Below, piece after piece: positions 12,679-21,651 of a stretch of DNA of 64,000 nucleotides (position 1 is its first letter; each line of letters starts with the position of its first letter). Origin of the DNA: Burkholderia sp052045245 (lineage in GTDB: Bacteria > Pseudomonadota > Gammaproteobacteria > Burkholderiales > Burkholderiaceae); assembly GCF_052045245.1 (NCBI RefSeq), contig NZ_JBQEON010000024.1, forward strand, positions 1 to 64,000, in the 5' to 3' direction. A program made the translations under genes and the position numbers. Below the pieces are notes generated by a model. It saw only the letters and a program-made list of their open reading frames with translations, had not been told where the DNA came from and did not search any database.

Positions 12679-13181
12679 GGCGATCCCTGACTGCAAACGA
12701 AACGAAAGGATGGCGCGCCGTGGCGGCGCGAGGACGACCGGCTATTTTGGCATGGCGCGGCGGCGTGCACCGGCGCGATCGGCAAAACGCGCGGCAGCAG
12801 GCGGCACGTGCGCGGGTGTGGCAGGCGTTTGGCACGACGCCGGCCGGGCGCGGCCGCGATCGACCGGCCAGCTCGCCGGTGCGACGGCCGTCCATTGTGG
12901 ACCATCGGGCCGGGAATGGGGGTCGATTGGCCGTCCGGACAGGGGCGGGACGACGGGTTGCGCGAGGATTGAATGCGGGCCGGCGCAGGGCGGAACGCGC
13001 ACCGCGCAAGGGGACAAAACGGCAAGCTGCCCGCGCGGCCCCGTCCGGCGGGGCTCCCGAAAAGCGCGTCGCCGACGTGTTAACATGCGCGTCCTGCTCC
13101 GCGTATCCGCCTGCATTCCAGGCCTGCAGCGCGCGGCATCCTCCCGGCGTTCCGCCGTCAACCGCAACATCATCCGCCATC
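12679..13181. other. Intergenic region between the oxidoreductase and helicase genes
   Basis: This 503-base stretch holds no convincing gene. The helicase frame is open through it, but codon content and the absence of family similarity argue against coding. A TAACAT hexamer at 13081-13086 is a candidate -10 for the helicase gene, of a type common in this genome. No clear -35 is present. Confidence 0.4.
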
Positions 13182-15269
13182 ATGTCCGCAGGCCTCAACC
13201 CCGCTCAGAACGAAGCGGTGCGCTACCTCGACGGTCCCTGCCTCGTGCTCGCCGGCGCGGGCAGCGGCAAGACCCGCGTGATCACGCAGAAGATCGCGCA
13301 CCTGATCGAAGCGAAAGGCTTCGAGCCGCGCCACATCGCGGCCGTCACGTTCACGAACAAGGCCGCCGCCGAAATGCGCGAGCGCGTGTCGAAGCTGCTC
13401 GAAGGCAAGACGCTCACCACGCCCGGCAAGGAAGGCCGCAAGGTGCCCGTCAACCAGCTCACCGTGTGCACGTTTCACTCGCTCGGCGTGCAGATCCTGC
13501 GCCAGGAAGCCGAACACGTCGGCCTGAAGCCGCAGTTCTCGATCATGGATTCGGACGACTGCTTCGGGATGATCCAGGAGCAGATCGGCACCACCGACAA
13601 GGGCCTGATCCGCAAGATCCAGAGCACCATCTCGCTGTGGAAGAACGGCCTGATCATGCCGGAGGAGGCGATGACGATCGCGGCCAACGAGGACGAGCAC
13701 CAGGCCGCGCTGGTCTACCGCAACTACGTCGCGACGCTGCATGCGTACCAGGCGGTCGACTTCGACGACCTGATCCGCCTGCCGGCCGAGCTGTTCGAAA
13801 AGAACGAGCAGGTGCGCGACCGCTGGCAGAACAAGCTGCGCTACCTGCTGATCGACGAATACCAGGACACCAACGCGTGCCAGTACGCGCTGCTGAAGCT
13901 GCTCGCCGGCCCGCGCGCCGCGTTCACCGCGGTGGGCGACGACGACCAGGCGATCTACGGCTGGCGCGGCGCGACGCTCGAGAACCTCGCGCAGCTCGGC
14001 AAGGATTTCCCCAAGCTGCACCTCGTCAAGCTCGAGCAGAACTACCGGTCGACGGTGCGGATTCTCACCGCCGCGAACAACGTGATCGCGAACAACCCGA
14101 AGCTGTTCGAGAAGAAGCTGTGGTCCGAGCACGGGATGGGCGACTCGATCACCGTCACGCCGTGCAACGACGAAGAGCATGAAGCCGAATCGGTCGTGTT
14201 CCGGCTGTCCGCGCACAAGTTCGAGCGGCGCGCGCAGTTCCGCGACTACGCGATCCTGTATCGCGGCAATTTCCAGGCGCGGATCTTCGAGCAGGTGCTG
14301 CGCCGCGAGCGGATCCCGTACGTGCTGTCGGGCGGCCAGTCGTTCTTCGACAAGGCCGAGATCAAGGATCTGTGCGCGTACCTGCGGCTGATCGCGAATG
14401 CCGACGACGATCCCGCGTTCATCCGCGCGGTCACCACGCCGCGCCGCGGGATCGGCAACACGACGCTGGAAGCGCTCGGCTCGTTCGCGGGGCAGGCGAA
14501 GGTGTCGCTGTTCGAGGCGGTGTACATGGGCGGGATCGAGGCGCGGCTGTCCGCACGGCAGGTCGAGCCGCTGCGGATGTTCTGCGACTTCATCCAGCGC
14601 CTGACCGACCGCGCGGACAAGGAGCCCGCGACCGTCGTGCTCGACGACATGATGGAGGCCATCCACTACGAGGCCTACCTGTACGACGCGTTCGACGAGC
14701 GGCAGGCGCAGTCGAAGTGGCAGAACGTGCTCGAATTCCTCGAATGGCTGAAGCGCAAGGGCACCAAGCCCGAGACGGACGCCGTCGACGGCGAGGCGGA
14801 AGGCTTTCACAACGCGGACGGGCTCGCGGACACCGGCAAGAACCTGCTCGGCCTGATCCAGACCGTCGCGCTGATGTCGATGCTCGAAGGCAAGGACGAG
14901 GATCCGGACGCGGTGCGGCTGTCGACCGTGCATGCGTCGAAGGGGCTCGAGTATCCGCACGTGTTCCTGGTCGGCGTCGAGGAGGGCATCATGCCGCACC
15001 GCGGCGGCAGCGAGGACGACGGCCCGATCGACAGCGAGCGGATCGAGGAAGAGCGCCGGCTGATGTACGTTGCGATCACGCGCGCGCAGCGCAGCCTGCA
15101 CCTGAACTGGTGCAAGAAGCGCAAGCGGGCGCGCGAGACGGTCGTGTGCGAACCGTCGCGCTTCATCCCCGAGATGGGCCTCGACGAAGCGCCGCCGCCG
15201 ACGCCGGAAGAGGCGCCGATGTCGCCGAAGGACCGGCTCGCGAGCCTGAAGGCGTTGCTGCAGAAGTGA
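13182..15269 (+). CDS. ATP-dependent DNA helicase, Rep/UvrD superfamily I
   Basis: The 695-residue helicase carries motif I GAGSGKT, motif Ia TFTNKAAAEMRER, motif II DEYQDTN, motif III AVGDDDQAIYGWRGA, motif IV QNYRS and motifs V/VI (TVHASKGLEYPHVFL, RRLMYVAITRAQ). The length and the NPAQNEAV start fit Rep-type 3'-to-5' helicases acting in replication restart and protein displacement. UvrD itself is usually a little longer, so I prefer Rep but leave the symbol open. ATG 13182 begins MSAGLNPAQNEAV. It is transcribed alone and followed by a strong terminator. Confidence 0.93.
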   Translation: MSAGLNPAQNEAVRYLDGPCLVLAGAGSGKTRVITQKIAHLIEAKGFEPRHIAAVTFTNKAAAEMRERVSKLLEGKTLTTPGKEGRKVPVNQLTVCTFHSLGVQILRQEAEHVGLKPQFSIMDSDDCFGMIQEQIGTTDKGLIRKIQSTISLWKNGLIMPEEAMTIAANEDEHQAALVYRNYVATLHAYQAVDFDDLIRLPAELFEKNEQVRDRWQNKLRYLLIDEYQDTNACQYALLKLLAGPRAAFTAVGDDDQAIYGWRGATLENLAQLGKDFPKLHLVKLEQNYRSTVRILTAANNVIANNPKLFEKKLWSEHGMGDSITVTPCNDEEHEAESVVFRLSAHKFERRAQFRDYAILYRGNFQARIFEQVLRRERIPYVLSGGQSFFDKAEIKDLCAYLRLIANADDDPAFIRAVTTPRRGIGNTTLEALGSFAGQAKVSLFEAVYMGGIEARLSARQVEPLRMFCDFIQRLTDRADKEPATVVLDDMMEAIHYEAYLYDAFDERQAQSKWQNVLEFLEWLKRKGTKPETDAVDGEAEGFHNADGLADTGKNLLGLIQTVALMSMLEGKDEDPDAVRLSTVHASKGLEYPHVFLVGVEEGIMPHRGGSEDDGPIDSERIEEERRLMYVAITRAQRSLHLNWCKKRKRARETVVCEPSRFIPEMGLDEAPPPTPEEAPMSPKDRLASLKALLQK

Positions 15270-15307
15270 TGGGCGAGGTGGCCGGACAGGCCGCTTCGGC
15301 AAAAGAA

Positions 15308-15342
15308 AACCCCCGCGGCGCGCGTGCGTCGCGGGGGTTTTT
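15308..15342. terminator. Bidirectional rho-independent terminator
   Basis: AACCCCCGCG (15308-15317) pairs with CGCGGGGGTT (15330-15339), followed by T on the plus strand and flanked by A on the left. It lies between convergent genes: the helicase (plus) and the cytochrome (minus, ending at 15364). Confidence 0.9.
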
Positions 15343-15363
15343 TCTGGCCGGCCGGCGTTGCCG

Positions 15364-16263
15364 TTACTTCGCCGCGTTGACCATGTAGTCGACGGCCGCC
15401 TTCACGTCGGCGTCGGACGCGTTCGATCCGCCCTTCGGCGGCATCGCGCCCTTGCCGTGCAGTGCGTAGTTGTAGACGGTGTCCATCGAGTCCTTCAGGC
15501 GCGGCGCCCAGTCCTCCTTGCTGCCGAACTTCGGCGCGCCGAGCACGCCGGCCGCGTGACACGCCTGGCATACCTGCGTGTACAGCGCCTTGCCGGCCGA
15601 GGCGGCGTCGGCGCTGGTCGGCGCGGCCGCGGGCTTTTCGCCGGCCTTCGGGATCGCGGCGATCGCGGCCATCGCGGCGGCGGCCTGCGCGTTCGATGCG
15701 TCGGCGCCCGATGCGCCTGCCGCGCCCGCCGCACCGCTTGCTGCCGGCGCCGCGTTGGCGGCCGGTGCCGCCGGTTCGGGGAAGTTCGCGCCGTCGTTGT
15801 TCGCCATGTAGACGATCGCGCGTGCGATTTCATAGTCGCTGACGTCGTCGGGGCTCGTACCGCCGCGCGGCGGCATCGCGCCCTTGCCGGACAGCGCGGT
15901 TTTCAGCAGCGTGTCGAAGCCCTGCGAGATGCGCGGCGCCCAGTCGTCCTTGTTGCCGAACTTCGGTGCGCCGGCCGCGCCCGTGCCGTGACAGGTCACG
16001 CACACGGCCTTGTAGACTTCCTCGCCGGTCTTGTACGTGCGGGGTGCGTTCGCGTCCTTCACGTCGACCTGCGCGAGCGGTGCGATCCGTGCGGCGACCT
16101 GTTGGTCGGATAGCGCATCCGTGCCGGCGCCCGCACGGAACGCGTGGTTGGCATAGGTGGCAAACAGGACGATCAGGGCGATCGGGATCGCGAACGACGC
16201 GATGATGACGGCAATCAACTGCCCGGGTGTTTTGACGGGAGATTCGTGGGGTGCTTCGCTCAT
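15364..16263 (-). CDS. Membrane-anchored dihaem cytochrome c5-family protein
   Basis: The 299-residue protein has one N-terminal membrane segment (LIAVIIASFAIPIALIVLFATYA, about residues 16-38), which anchors it with the rest in the periplasm. Two class I haem domains follow. The first has CVTCH and the distal KGAMPPRGG; the second has CQACH and KGAMPPKGG. They are joined by an Ala/Pro-rich linker of roughly 60 residues. The two domains are close copies (APKFGNKDDWAPR and APKFGSKEDWAPR), so the gene arose by internal duplication. The likely role is electron transfer to a terminal oxidase. ATG 16263 is supported by the signal-anchor position. Confidence 0.92.
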   Translation of the reverse strand: MSEAPHESPVKTPGQLIAVIIASFAIPIALIVLFATYANHAFRAGAGTDALSDQQVAARIAPLAQVDVKDANAPRTYKTGEEVYKAVCVTCHGTGAAGAPKFGNKDDWAPRISQGFDTLLKTALSGKGAMPPRGGTSPDDVSDYEIARAIVYMANNDGANFPEPAAPAANAAPAASGAAGAAGASGADASNAQAAAAMAAIAAIPKAGEKPAAAPTSADAASAGKALYTQVCQACHAAGVLGAPKFGSKEDWAPRLKDSMDTVYNYALHGKGAMPPKGGSNASDADVKAAVDYMVNAAK

Positions 16264-16524
16264 GCTTGCCTCGTCTCCGTGAATAGGAATTGTGAGCGCG
16301 GTGCAACGGCAAAATGGCAGTCCAATGAAGCACGGACGATTATAGACGGAACGTTTACATCACGGCGAGCGGTGCGAAGGCGCGTGTTTACCCGCACGAA
16401 TGGGGGCCTGACGACGATTCGGCGGGCAAGGTGGACGCGTCATGGGAAACCGGGTATCCTTGCCGTCTTGCCGATGGTAGGCGGCCGGTTTATCGGGGTC
16501 GTTTCACTGTCGTCACCGTCATAT

Positions 16525-16600
16525 GCGCCCGTAGCTCAATGGATAGAGTACTGCCCTCCGAAGGCAGGGGTTGCTGGTTCGATCCCAGCCGGGCGCGCCA
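16525..16600 (+). tRNA. tRNA-Arg (anticodon CCG)
   Basis: The cloverleaf is complete: acceptor GCGCCCG pairs with CGGGCGC, the D-arm is GCTCAATGGATAGAGT, the anticodon stem CTGCC/GGCAG encloses the loop CTCCGAA with anticodon CCG, and the T-arm has GGTTCGATCC. Discriminator G and CCA (16598-16600) are encoded. Confidence 0.97.
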
Positions 16601-16987
16601 AATGGCCTGATTCCAGGCACTGAATTTCCCGATTTGTCTTGCTGAACTCGCCGAAGCGTCGCGTTGCGCGATGGGTTGCGTCCGTGCGCCTTCCGGTGCT
16701 GCGTCGTCTCGTCAGCGCGTTGGCCGGCACGGCATGGGCCGCCTGCTCTCGGGCACGGTGAAAGCATCTCCGCCGCTGCCGCGCGCCGTGGCGCCACCCC
16801 CGCCCCTCCGCCACCCCGATCCGCGGAACAGAAGTCAGAACGCCGTTCTTATTCGTCGTCGATCGTTCCCGCGCGCTTTCTATACTGCATCGTCCATGAT
16901 CGCGGACATTGCGCCGCATCGCTTTCCCATTCCGACCCGTGCGGTTTTCGGCATCGAGCCGCTGCGCCGGCAAACCTGTGACCGCAT
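16601..16987. other. Intergenic region after tRNA-Arg
   Basis: No gene is supported in these 387 bases. A short GCCTG/CAGGC hairpin (16605-16618) follows the tRNA but lacks a T-run. The 3' end of a tRNA gene is a common integration site, yet no integrase or duplicated tRNA end is seen in the window. Confidence 0.4.
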
Positions 16988-17731
16988 ATGAACGTTACGA
17001 CCTCCGACGATTGTATTGGCGTGCTGTCCGACCATGCGTGGGCGAAGCATTTCATCGTGCTGGGCTACCGGGACGGCGCCTTTTCGGCGATTCCGAACAA
17101 TTTCTTCCGTAACTGGGTCGATGAAGAGGCGCAGGCCGGTACGTTTCATATCGGCCGGTGCTCGAGTCTCGGTGTCGGCTCGATCGCGAAATACGACCAG
17201 GGATGTCAGAAACTCGTGGTCGGCAAGAACGTGTCCGGCGGCATGCGCCTGCGATTCCTGCTGAACGGCCAGCATGAAGTGCGGACCATCTCCACGTCGC
17301 TGTTCGCCATCTACGGCAATGGGCTCGACAACGTATTGATGCCGCAATACGCGGATACCGTGATCCACAACGACGTCTGGATCGGTGACGAAGCGCTGTT
17401 CCTTGGCGGCAGTGAAGTGGCGAGCGGATGCGTGATCGGCGCGCGGGCCGTGATTCCGCCCAATTTCCGCACCGAGGCCTACGGAATCTACGCAGGTTCG
17501 CCGGCCCGCCTGGTTCGTTTCCGATTCTCGGAGAAAGTGCGCGAGCAACTGCTGCAACTCGCGTGGTGGGACATGCCGCTCGACTGGATCAAGGAGAACA
17601 ACGACGCATTTCTCGTCGATCTCGAAGCAGACGAGGGGCGTGCGCTCGACACGCTCGCCGCGCTCCAGGAAGCCAAGGACCGTGCCACCGGCAAGGCGGG
17701 CCACCCGGCCGCCAAACCGGCGGCCGTCTGA
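16988..17731 (+). CDS. CatB/Vat-like hexapeptide acetyltransferase
   Basis: The 247-residue protein has left-handed beta-helix hexapeptide repeats (IHNDVWIGDEALFLGGSEVASGCVIGARAVIPPN) and the NGQHEVRTIST segment. The latter corresponds to the catalytic-His loop of xenobiotic O-acetyltransferases. The C-terminal arm after GIYAGSPARLVRFRF is typical. By family it transfers acetyl from acetyl-CoA to a hydroxyl of a sugar or antibiotic. Here it heads a run of sugar-modifying genes, so a glycan substrate is more likely than chloramphenicol. The C-terminal 60 residues are extra and Ala/Lys-rich. Confidence 0.8.
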   Translation: MNVTTSDDCIGVLSDHAWAKHFIVLGYRDGAFSAIPNNFFRNWVDEEAQAGTFHIGRCSSLGVGSIAKYDQGCQKLVVGKNVSGGMRLRFLLNGQHEVRTISTSLFAIYGNGLDNVLMPQYADTVIHNDVWIGDEALFLGGSEVASGCVIGARAVIPPNFRTEAYGIYAGSPARLVRFRFSEKVREQLLQLAWWDMPLDWIKENNDAFLVDLEADEGRALDTLAALQEAKDRATGKAGHPAAKPAAV

Positions 17732-17770
17732 CCGTCCGTTCGCGATGTGCGCAGCGCATGGCCGCATGAC

Positions 17771-19705
17771 ATGACCTCTGCTCCAGACGAATCCGCGCGC
17801 GTCCAGCACGCCGCGACCTTGTGTCAGGACGGGCAGTTTGCCGACGCGCTGTCGCGGGTCGCGCCGCTGCTCGACGGGCCGGCGCCGGCCGTTGCGGCGC
17901 TGCATGTCGCGGCCGTGTGCGCACTGGGCCTGAACCGGCTGGCGGACGCGGAAGCCTGGTGGCGGCATGCGATCGACGCGATGCCGGCGTTCGATCCGCC
18001 GTACGAGGGGCTCGGCGCGCTGCTCGTGTCGCAAGGCCGTTGGCCCGAAGCCGAAGCGATGCTGCGCCGGCAGTGCGCGTCCGTCACGCCGTTGCCCGCG
18101 TCGCACCATCACCGGTTCGGCAAGGTGCTCGAAGCGCTCGGCAGGCTCGACGAGGCCGAGCAGGCGTTCGGTCAGGCGCTTCTGATCGAGCCGCAGTCCG
18201 CCGACGTGCTGATCGATCTCGGCAACCTGCTGCGCGTCCTTGTCCGGCCGGCGGAGGCGGAACTCGCGTACCGGCTCGCGATCGCCGTTCGCGCCGACCA
18301 CGCGCTCGCGCACGCCAATCTCGGCGCGATCCTGGTCGACATGCAGCGGTTGCCGGAAGCGGAGGCGGCCAGCCGGCAGGCGCTGGCACTGTGTCCGGAC
18401 CACCCGGAGGCGCATTACAACCTCGGCGTCGCACTGCAGAATCTCGATCGCCTGCCCGAAGCGGAAGCGGCCTATCGCGAAGCGATCCGCTGCCGGCCCG
18501 GCCTGCCGCAGCCGCGCAACAATCTCGGTTGCGTGCTGCGCGCGCAGGGCCGCCACGATGAAGCGGCGGCCGCGTTCGCCGACGCGCTCGCGCTCGCGCC
18601 GGACATGGCCGAAGCGCACTACAACCTCGGCACGACGTTCGCGCATGCGGGCCGCGTCGGCGACGCCGAACGCGCGTACCGCCGCGCGCTCGACCTGCGT
18701 GCCGACTACGGCGACGCGCGCTTCGGGCTGGCGACGCTGCTGCTGGGCGCCGGCCGGTTCGAGGAAGGCTGGCGCCGCTACGAATCCCGCTACGAGCAGT
18801 CGACGTTCGTGCACCGCCGGACCCCCGAGGTGCTGCGGTGCGCGCAGTGGCAAGGCGAGCCGCTGGCCGGCAAGACGCTGCTCGTCTGGCAGGAGGACGG
18901 CCTCGGCGACATGCTGCAGTTCAGCCGCTATTTCTCGGCGTTTCGCGCACGGCGGGCGGCGCGGGTGGTCTTTGCGTGCCAGCCCGCGCTGCATCGTCTG
19001 ATGGAGACGGTCGACGGCGTCGACGCGGTGCTCGATCACGAGACCGCCACGGCGCAGGCCGCGCAATTCGATTACTGGACGAGCCTGTTGAGCGCGCCGA
19101 TGCACGTGGGCACGACGCTCGACACGATCCCGCCGCCGGTGCGGTTCGTACCCGACCCGGCCCGCGTCGCCCGCTGGCGTGCGCGGGTCGATGCGCTGCC
19201 GGCCGGCCCGCGCGTCGGTCTCGTGTGGAAAGGCAACCCGAAGCATCACAACGATGCGCACCGTTCGCTGCCGTCGCTGGCATTGCTGACGCCGCTGTGG
19301 AGCGTGCCTGGCGTGAATTTCGTGAGCCTGCAGAAGGGGCAGGGCGAGGATGAGGCCCGCCAGCCGCCGGGCGGGCTGCCGCTGCTGCATCTGGGCTCGG
19401 AAATCGACGATTTCGCCGATACGGCCGCGATCGTCGCGCAGCTCGATCTCGTGGTGTGCGTCGACACGTCGACCGCGCATCTGGCCGCCTCGCTCGGCAA
19501 GCCTTGCTGGGTGCTGCTGCCGAATCAGGACGTGGACTGGCGCTGGATGCACGACCGCGAGGATTCGCCGTGGTATCCGGGCACGGTGCGGCTGTTCCGG
19601 CGCGGGCGCGACGACAACTGGATTCAGTTGGCCGAACGTGTGCGGGAGGCGTTTGCCGCGCATTTTGCAGCCGCTCGCGTGAACGAAACGGCGCGTACCG
19701 TCTGA
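17771..19705 (+). CDS. TPR protein with C-terminal GT9-like glycosyltransferase domain
   Basis: The 644-residue protein has about nine tetratricopeptide repeats (residues 10-330; for example AEAHYNLGTTFAHAGRVGDAERAYRRALDL). A domain with the heptosyltransferase/GT9 fold follows (about 360-620), including LLVWQEDGLGDMLQFSRYF, GLVWKGNPKHHND and VVCVDTSTAHLAASLGKPCW. The TPR part should bind a protein acceptor. A glycosyltransferase of this design is therefore a candidate modifier of flagellin or another surface protein. ATG 17771 starts 39 bases after the acetyltransferase gene, with which it probably forms an operon. Confidence 0.75.
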   Translation: MTSAPDESARVQHAATLCQDGQFADALSRVAPLLDGPAPAVAALHVAAVCALGLNRLADAEAWWRHAIDAMPAFDPPYEGLGALLVSQGRWPEAEAMLRRQCASVTPLPASHHHRFGKVLEALGRLDEAEQAFGQALLIEPQSADVLIDLGNLLRVLVRPAEAELAYRLAIAVRADHALAHANLGAILVDMQRLPEAEAASRQALALCPDHPEAHYNLGVALQNLDRLPEAEAAYREAIRCRPGLPQPRNNLGCVLRAQGRHDEAAAAFADALALAPDMAEAHYNLGTTFAHAGRVGDAERAYRRALDLRADYGDARFGLATLLLGAGRFEEGWRRYESRYEQSTFVHRRTPEVLRCAQWQGEPLAGKTLLVWQEDGLGDMLQFSRYFSAFRARRAARVVFACQPALHRLMETVDGVDAVLDHETATAQAAQFDYWTSLLSAPMHVGTTLDTIPPPVRFVPDPARVARWRARVDALPAGPRVGLVWKGNPKHHNDAHRSLPSLALLTPLWSVPGVNFVSLQKGQGEDEARQPPGGLPLLHLGSEIDDFADTAAIVAQLDLVVCVDTSTAHLAASLGKPCWVLLPNQDVDWRWMHDREDSPWYPGTVRLFRRGRDDNWIQLAERVREAFAAHFAAARVNETARTV

Positions 19706-19808
19706 TGCGATGGCGCGTGCCGCGCGGGCGCGGCGACACGGCATACTGCAGGGAACGCGGCAATGCCGCTTCTGCTTTTCCGATCAATCCCGGTCAATCG
19801 AGGCCTTC

Positions 19809-20471
19809 GTGGAAAACATCGTCATCGTCGGCTCGTCCGGTCACGCCAAGGTCGTGATCGACATCGTCGAACAGGCCGGCCGGTACCGGATCGCCGGGCT
19901 GATCGATTCGTTCCGGGCCCGCGGCGAGGAGACGCTCGGCTACGCGGTGCTGGGCACCGAGCGCGACCTGCCGCAACTGATCGACGCGCACCGGATTGCC
20001 GGGCTGCTGGTCGCCATCGGCGACAACCACGCACGCGAGAACGTGACGGCCGCGCTCGCGGCGCGCGTGCCGGGCCTGCCGTGCGTCTCGGCAGTGCATC
20101 CGGCTGCGCGGGTGGGCAAGGCGTCGACGATCGGCGCGGGAGCGGTCGTGATGGCCGGCGCGGTGATCAACCCGTGCTGCACGATCGGCGACGGGTGCAT
20201 CGTCAACACGAATGCGTCGCTTGACCACGATGGCGTGATGGAGGATTTCTCGAGCCTCGCGCCGGGGGTCGTCACCGGCGGCAACTGCTGGATCGGCCAC
20301 GGTGCGGCGATCGGCCTCGGCGCGATGCTGCGGCACCGGATCGCGGTCGGCGAGCACGGCGTCGTGGGCGCCGGCGCGGTCGTGCTGCACGACGTCGAGC
20401 CGTACACGGTTGCGTACGGCAACCCGGCGCGCCGGATCCGCGCGCGCGCGGCCGGCGAGCGCTACCTGTAA
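19809..20471 (+). CDS. PglD/NeuD-like sugar O- or N-acyltransferase
   Basis: The 220-residue protein has the family's N-terminal nucleotide-sugar-binding Rossmann-like half (ENIVIVGSSGHAKVVIDIVEQAG). A C-terminal hexapeptide beta-helix follows (TIGAGAVVMAGAVINPCCTIGDGCIVNTNASLDHDG), with His218-type catalytic residue candidate in DHDG. Members acylate the 4-amino group of UDP- or dTDP-4-amino-4,6-dideoxy sugars, or O-acetylate sialic acids. GTG 19809 is the start; a GAGG lies about 8 bases upstream and the family motif begins at residue 3. It converges with the aminotransferase gene that could make its substrate. Confidence 0.85.
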   Translation: MENIVIVGSSGHAKVVIDIVEQAGRYRIAGLIDSFRARGEETLGYAVLGTERDLPQLIDAHRIAGLLVAIGDNHARENVTAALAARVPGLPCVSAVHPAARVGKASTIGAGAVVMAGAVINPCCTIGDGCIVNTNASLDHDGVMEDFSSLAPGVVTGGNCWIGHGAAIGLGAMLRHRIAVGEHGVVGAGAVVLHDVEPYTVAYGNPARRIRARAAGERYL

Positions 20472-20481
20472 GCGCCGCGCG

Positions 20482-21624
20482 TCAGGCGGCGATCAACTCG
20501 ACGATGCGGCGCACCATGTCGTCGCCGAGCGCCGGGTAGATCGGCAGGCACAGCACCTTGCGCGCGGCCTCCGTGGCGACGGGCAGGTTGTCGCGGCTCG
20601 CGGATGGCAGCCCGCGGTACATCGGGAATTCGGAAATCAGCGGGTGGAAGTAGCGGCGCGCGTACACGTCGTAGTCGCGCAGCTTCTGGTACAGCGCGTC
20701 GCGGTCGAGCGGATAGTCTTCGTCGACGAGGATCGCGAAATACGCGTGGTTCGCGACGGTCTGGCCACCGAGCGGCACGCAGCGGATGCCTCGCACGTCG
20801 GCCAGCAGCGTGCGGTACAGCGCGTCGATCTCGCGGCGGCGCGCGAGCGCGCCGTCGATGTGCTGCAACTGCAGCATCCCGAACGCGGCGTTGATTTCGC
20901 TCATCTTGCCGTTGATGCCGGGCGCGACGACCGTGACTTCGTCGACGAAACCGAAGTTCTTCAGGTGATCGATCCGCTGCTTGGTCTTCGCGTCGGGGCA
21001 GATGATCGCGCCGCCTTCGAACGTGTTGAAGACCTTCGTCGCGTGAAAGCTCAGCACCGACAGGTCGCCGTGGGTCAGCACGCTGCCCGTGGCGTTCTGC
21101 ACGCCGAATGCATGCGCGGCGTCGTAGATCACGCGCAGGTTGTAGTTGTCGGCGATCTTCTGGATCGCGTCGACGTCGCACGGGTTGCCGTAGCAATGCA
21201 CGGGCATGATCGCCGTGGTCTGCGGCGTGATCGCCGCCTCGATGCGTGCCGGGTCGAGATTGAGCGTGCCGGGCGTGACGTCGACGAATACCGGCTTGAT
21301 GCCGTTCCAGAGCAGTGAATGCGCGGTCGCGACGAACGAGTACGGGGTCGTGATCACCTCGCCGGTGATGCGCAGCGCCTGTAGCGCGGTCACGAGCGCG
21401 AGCGTGCCGTTCGCGAACAGCGACAGGTGCGGGACACCGAGATACTCGCAGAGCGCGCGCTCGAACTGCTGATGGAACGGACCGCCGTTGGTCAGCATGC
21501 GACTCGTCCAGATCTGCTCGAGATACGGCAGGAATTCCGCGAGCGGAGGCAGGTGCGGTTGCGTGACGTAGATGCGTTCGTGCGGCAATTGCGCGACGGA
21601 CGACGCGGGCAGGCTGGCGGTCAT
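20482..21624 (-). CDS. DegT/DnrJ/EryC1/StrS-type sugar aminotransferase
   Basis: The 380-residue PLP enzyme has the fold-type I sugar aminotransferase motifs: LFANGTLALVTALQAL (phosphate loop), YDAAHAFG and the Schiff-base Lys197 in SFHATKVFNTFEGGAI. It should convert a nucleotide-linked 4-keto-6-deoxy sugar to the 4-amino sugar. In B. cenocepacia flagellin carries a 4-amino-4,6-dideoxyglucose derivative, which makes dTDP-Qui4N (VioA-like) a fitting product. It starts 27 bases after the end of the flagellin glycosyltransferase gene and is co-directional with it. The exact sugar cannot be proven from sequence alone. Confidence 0.82.
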   Translation of the reverse strand: MTASLPASSVAQLPHERIYVTQPHLPPLAEFLPYLEQIWTSRMLTNGGPFHQQFERALCEYLGVPHLSLFANGTLALVTALQALRITGEVITTPYSFVATAHSLLWNGIKPVFVDVTPGTLNLDPARIEAAITPQTTAIMPVHCYGNPCDVDAIQKIADNYNLRVIYDAAHAFGVQNATGSVLTHGDLSVLSFHATKVFNTFEGGAIICPDAKTKQRIDHLKNFGFVDEVTVVAPGINGKMSEINAAFGMLQLQHIDGALARRREIDALYRTLLADVRGIRCVPLGGQTVANHAYFAILVDEDYPLDRDALYQKLRDYDVYARRYFHPLISEFPMYRGLPSASRDNLPVATEAARKVLCLPIYPALGDDMVRRIVELIAA

Positions 21625-21651
21625 GATGGTCTCTCTCGATCTGGCGTGGCT

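Noticed and set aside
12669..13181. A long N-terminal extension of the helicase (open frame of about 170 codons)
   Set aside because: Family similarity starts at MSAGLNPAQNEAV; the extension is Arg/Gly/Ala-rich and has no plausible RBS or domain.
16525..16987. Genomic-island integration site at tRNA-Arg
   Set aside because: No integrase gene and no duplicate of the tRNA 3' end were found in the window.
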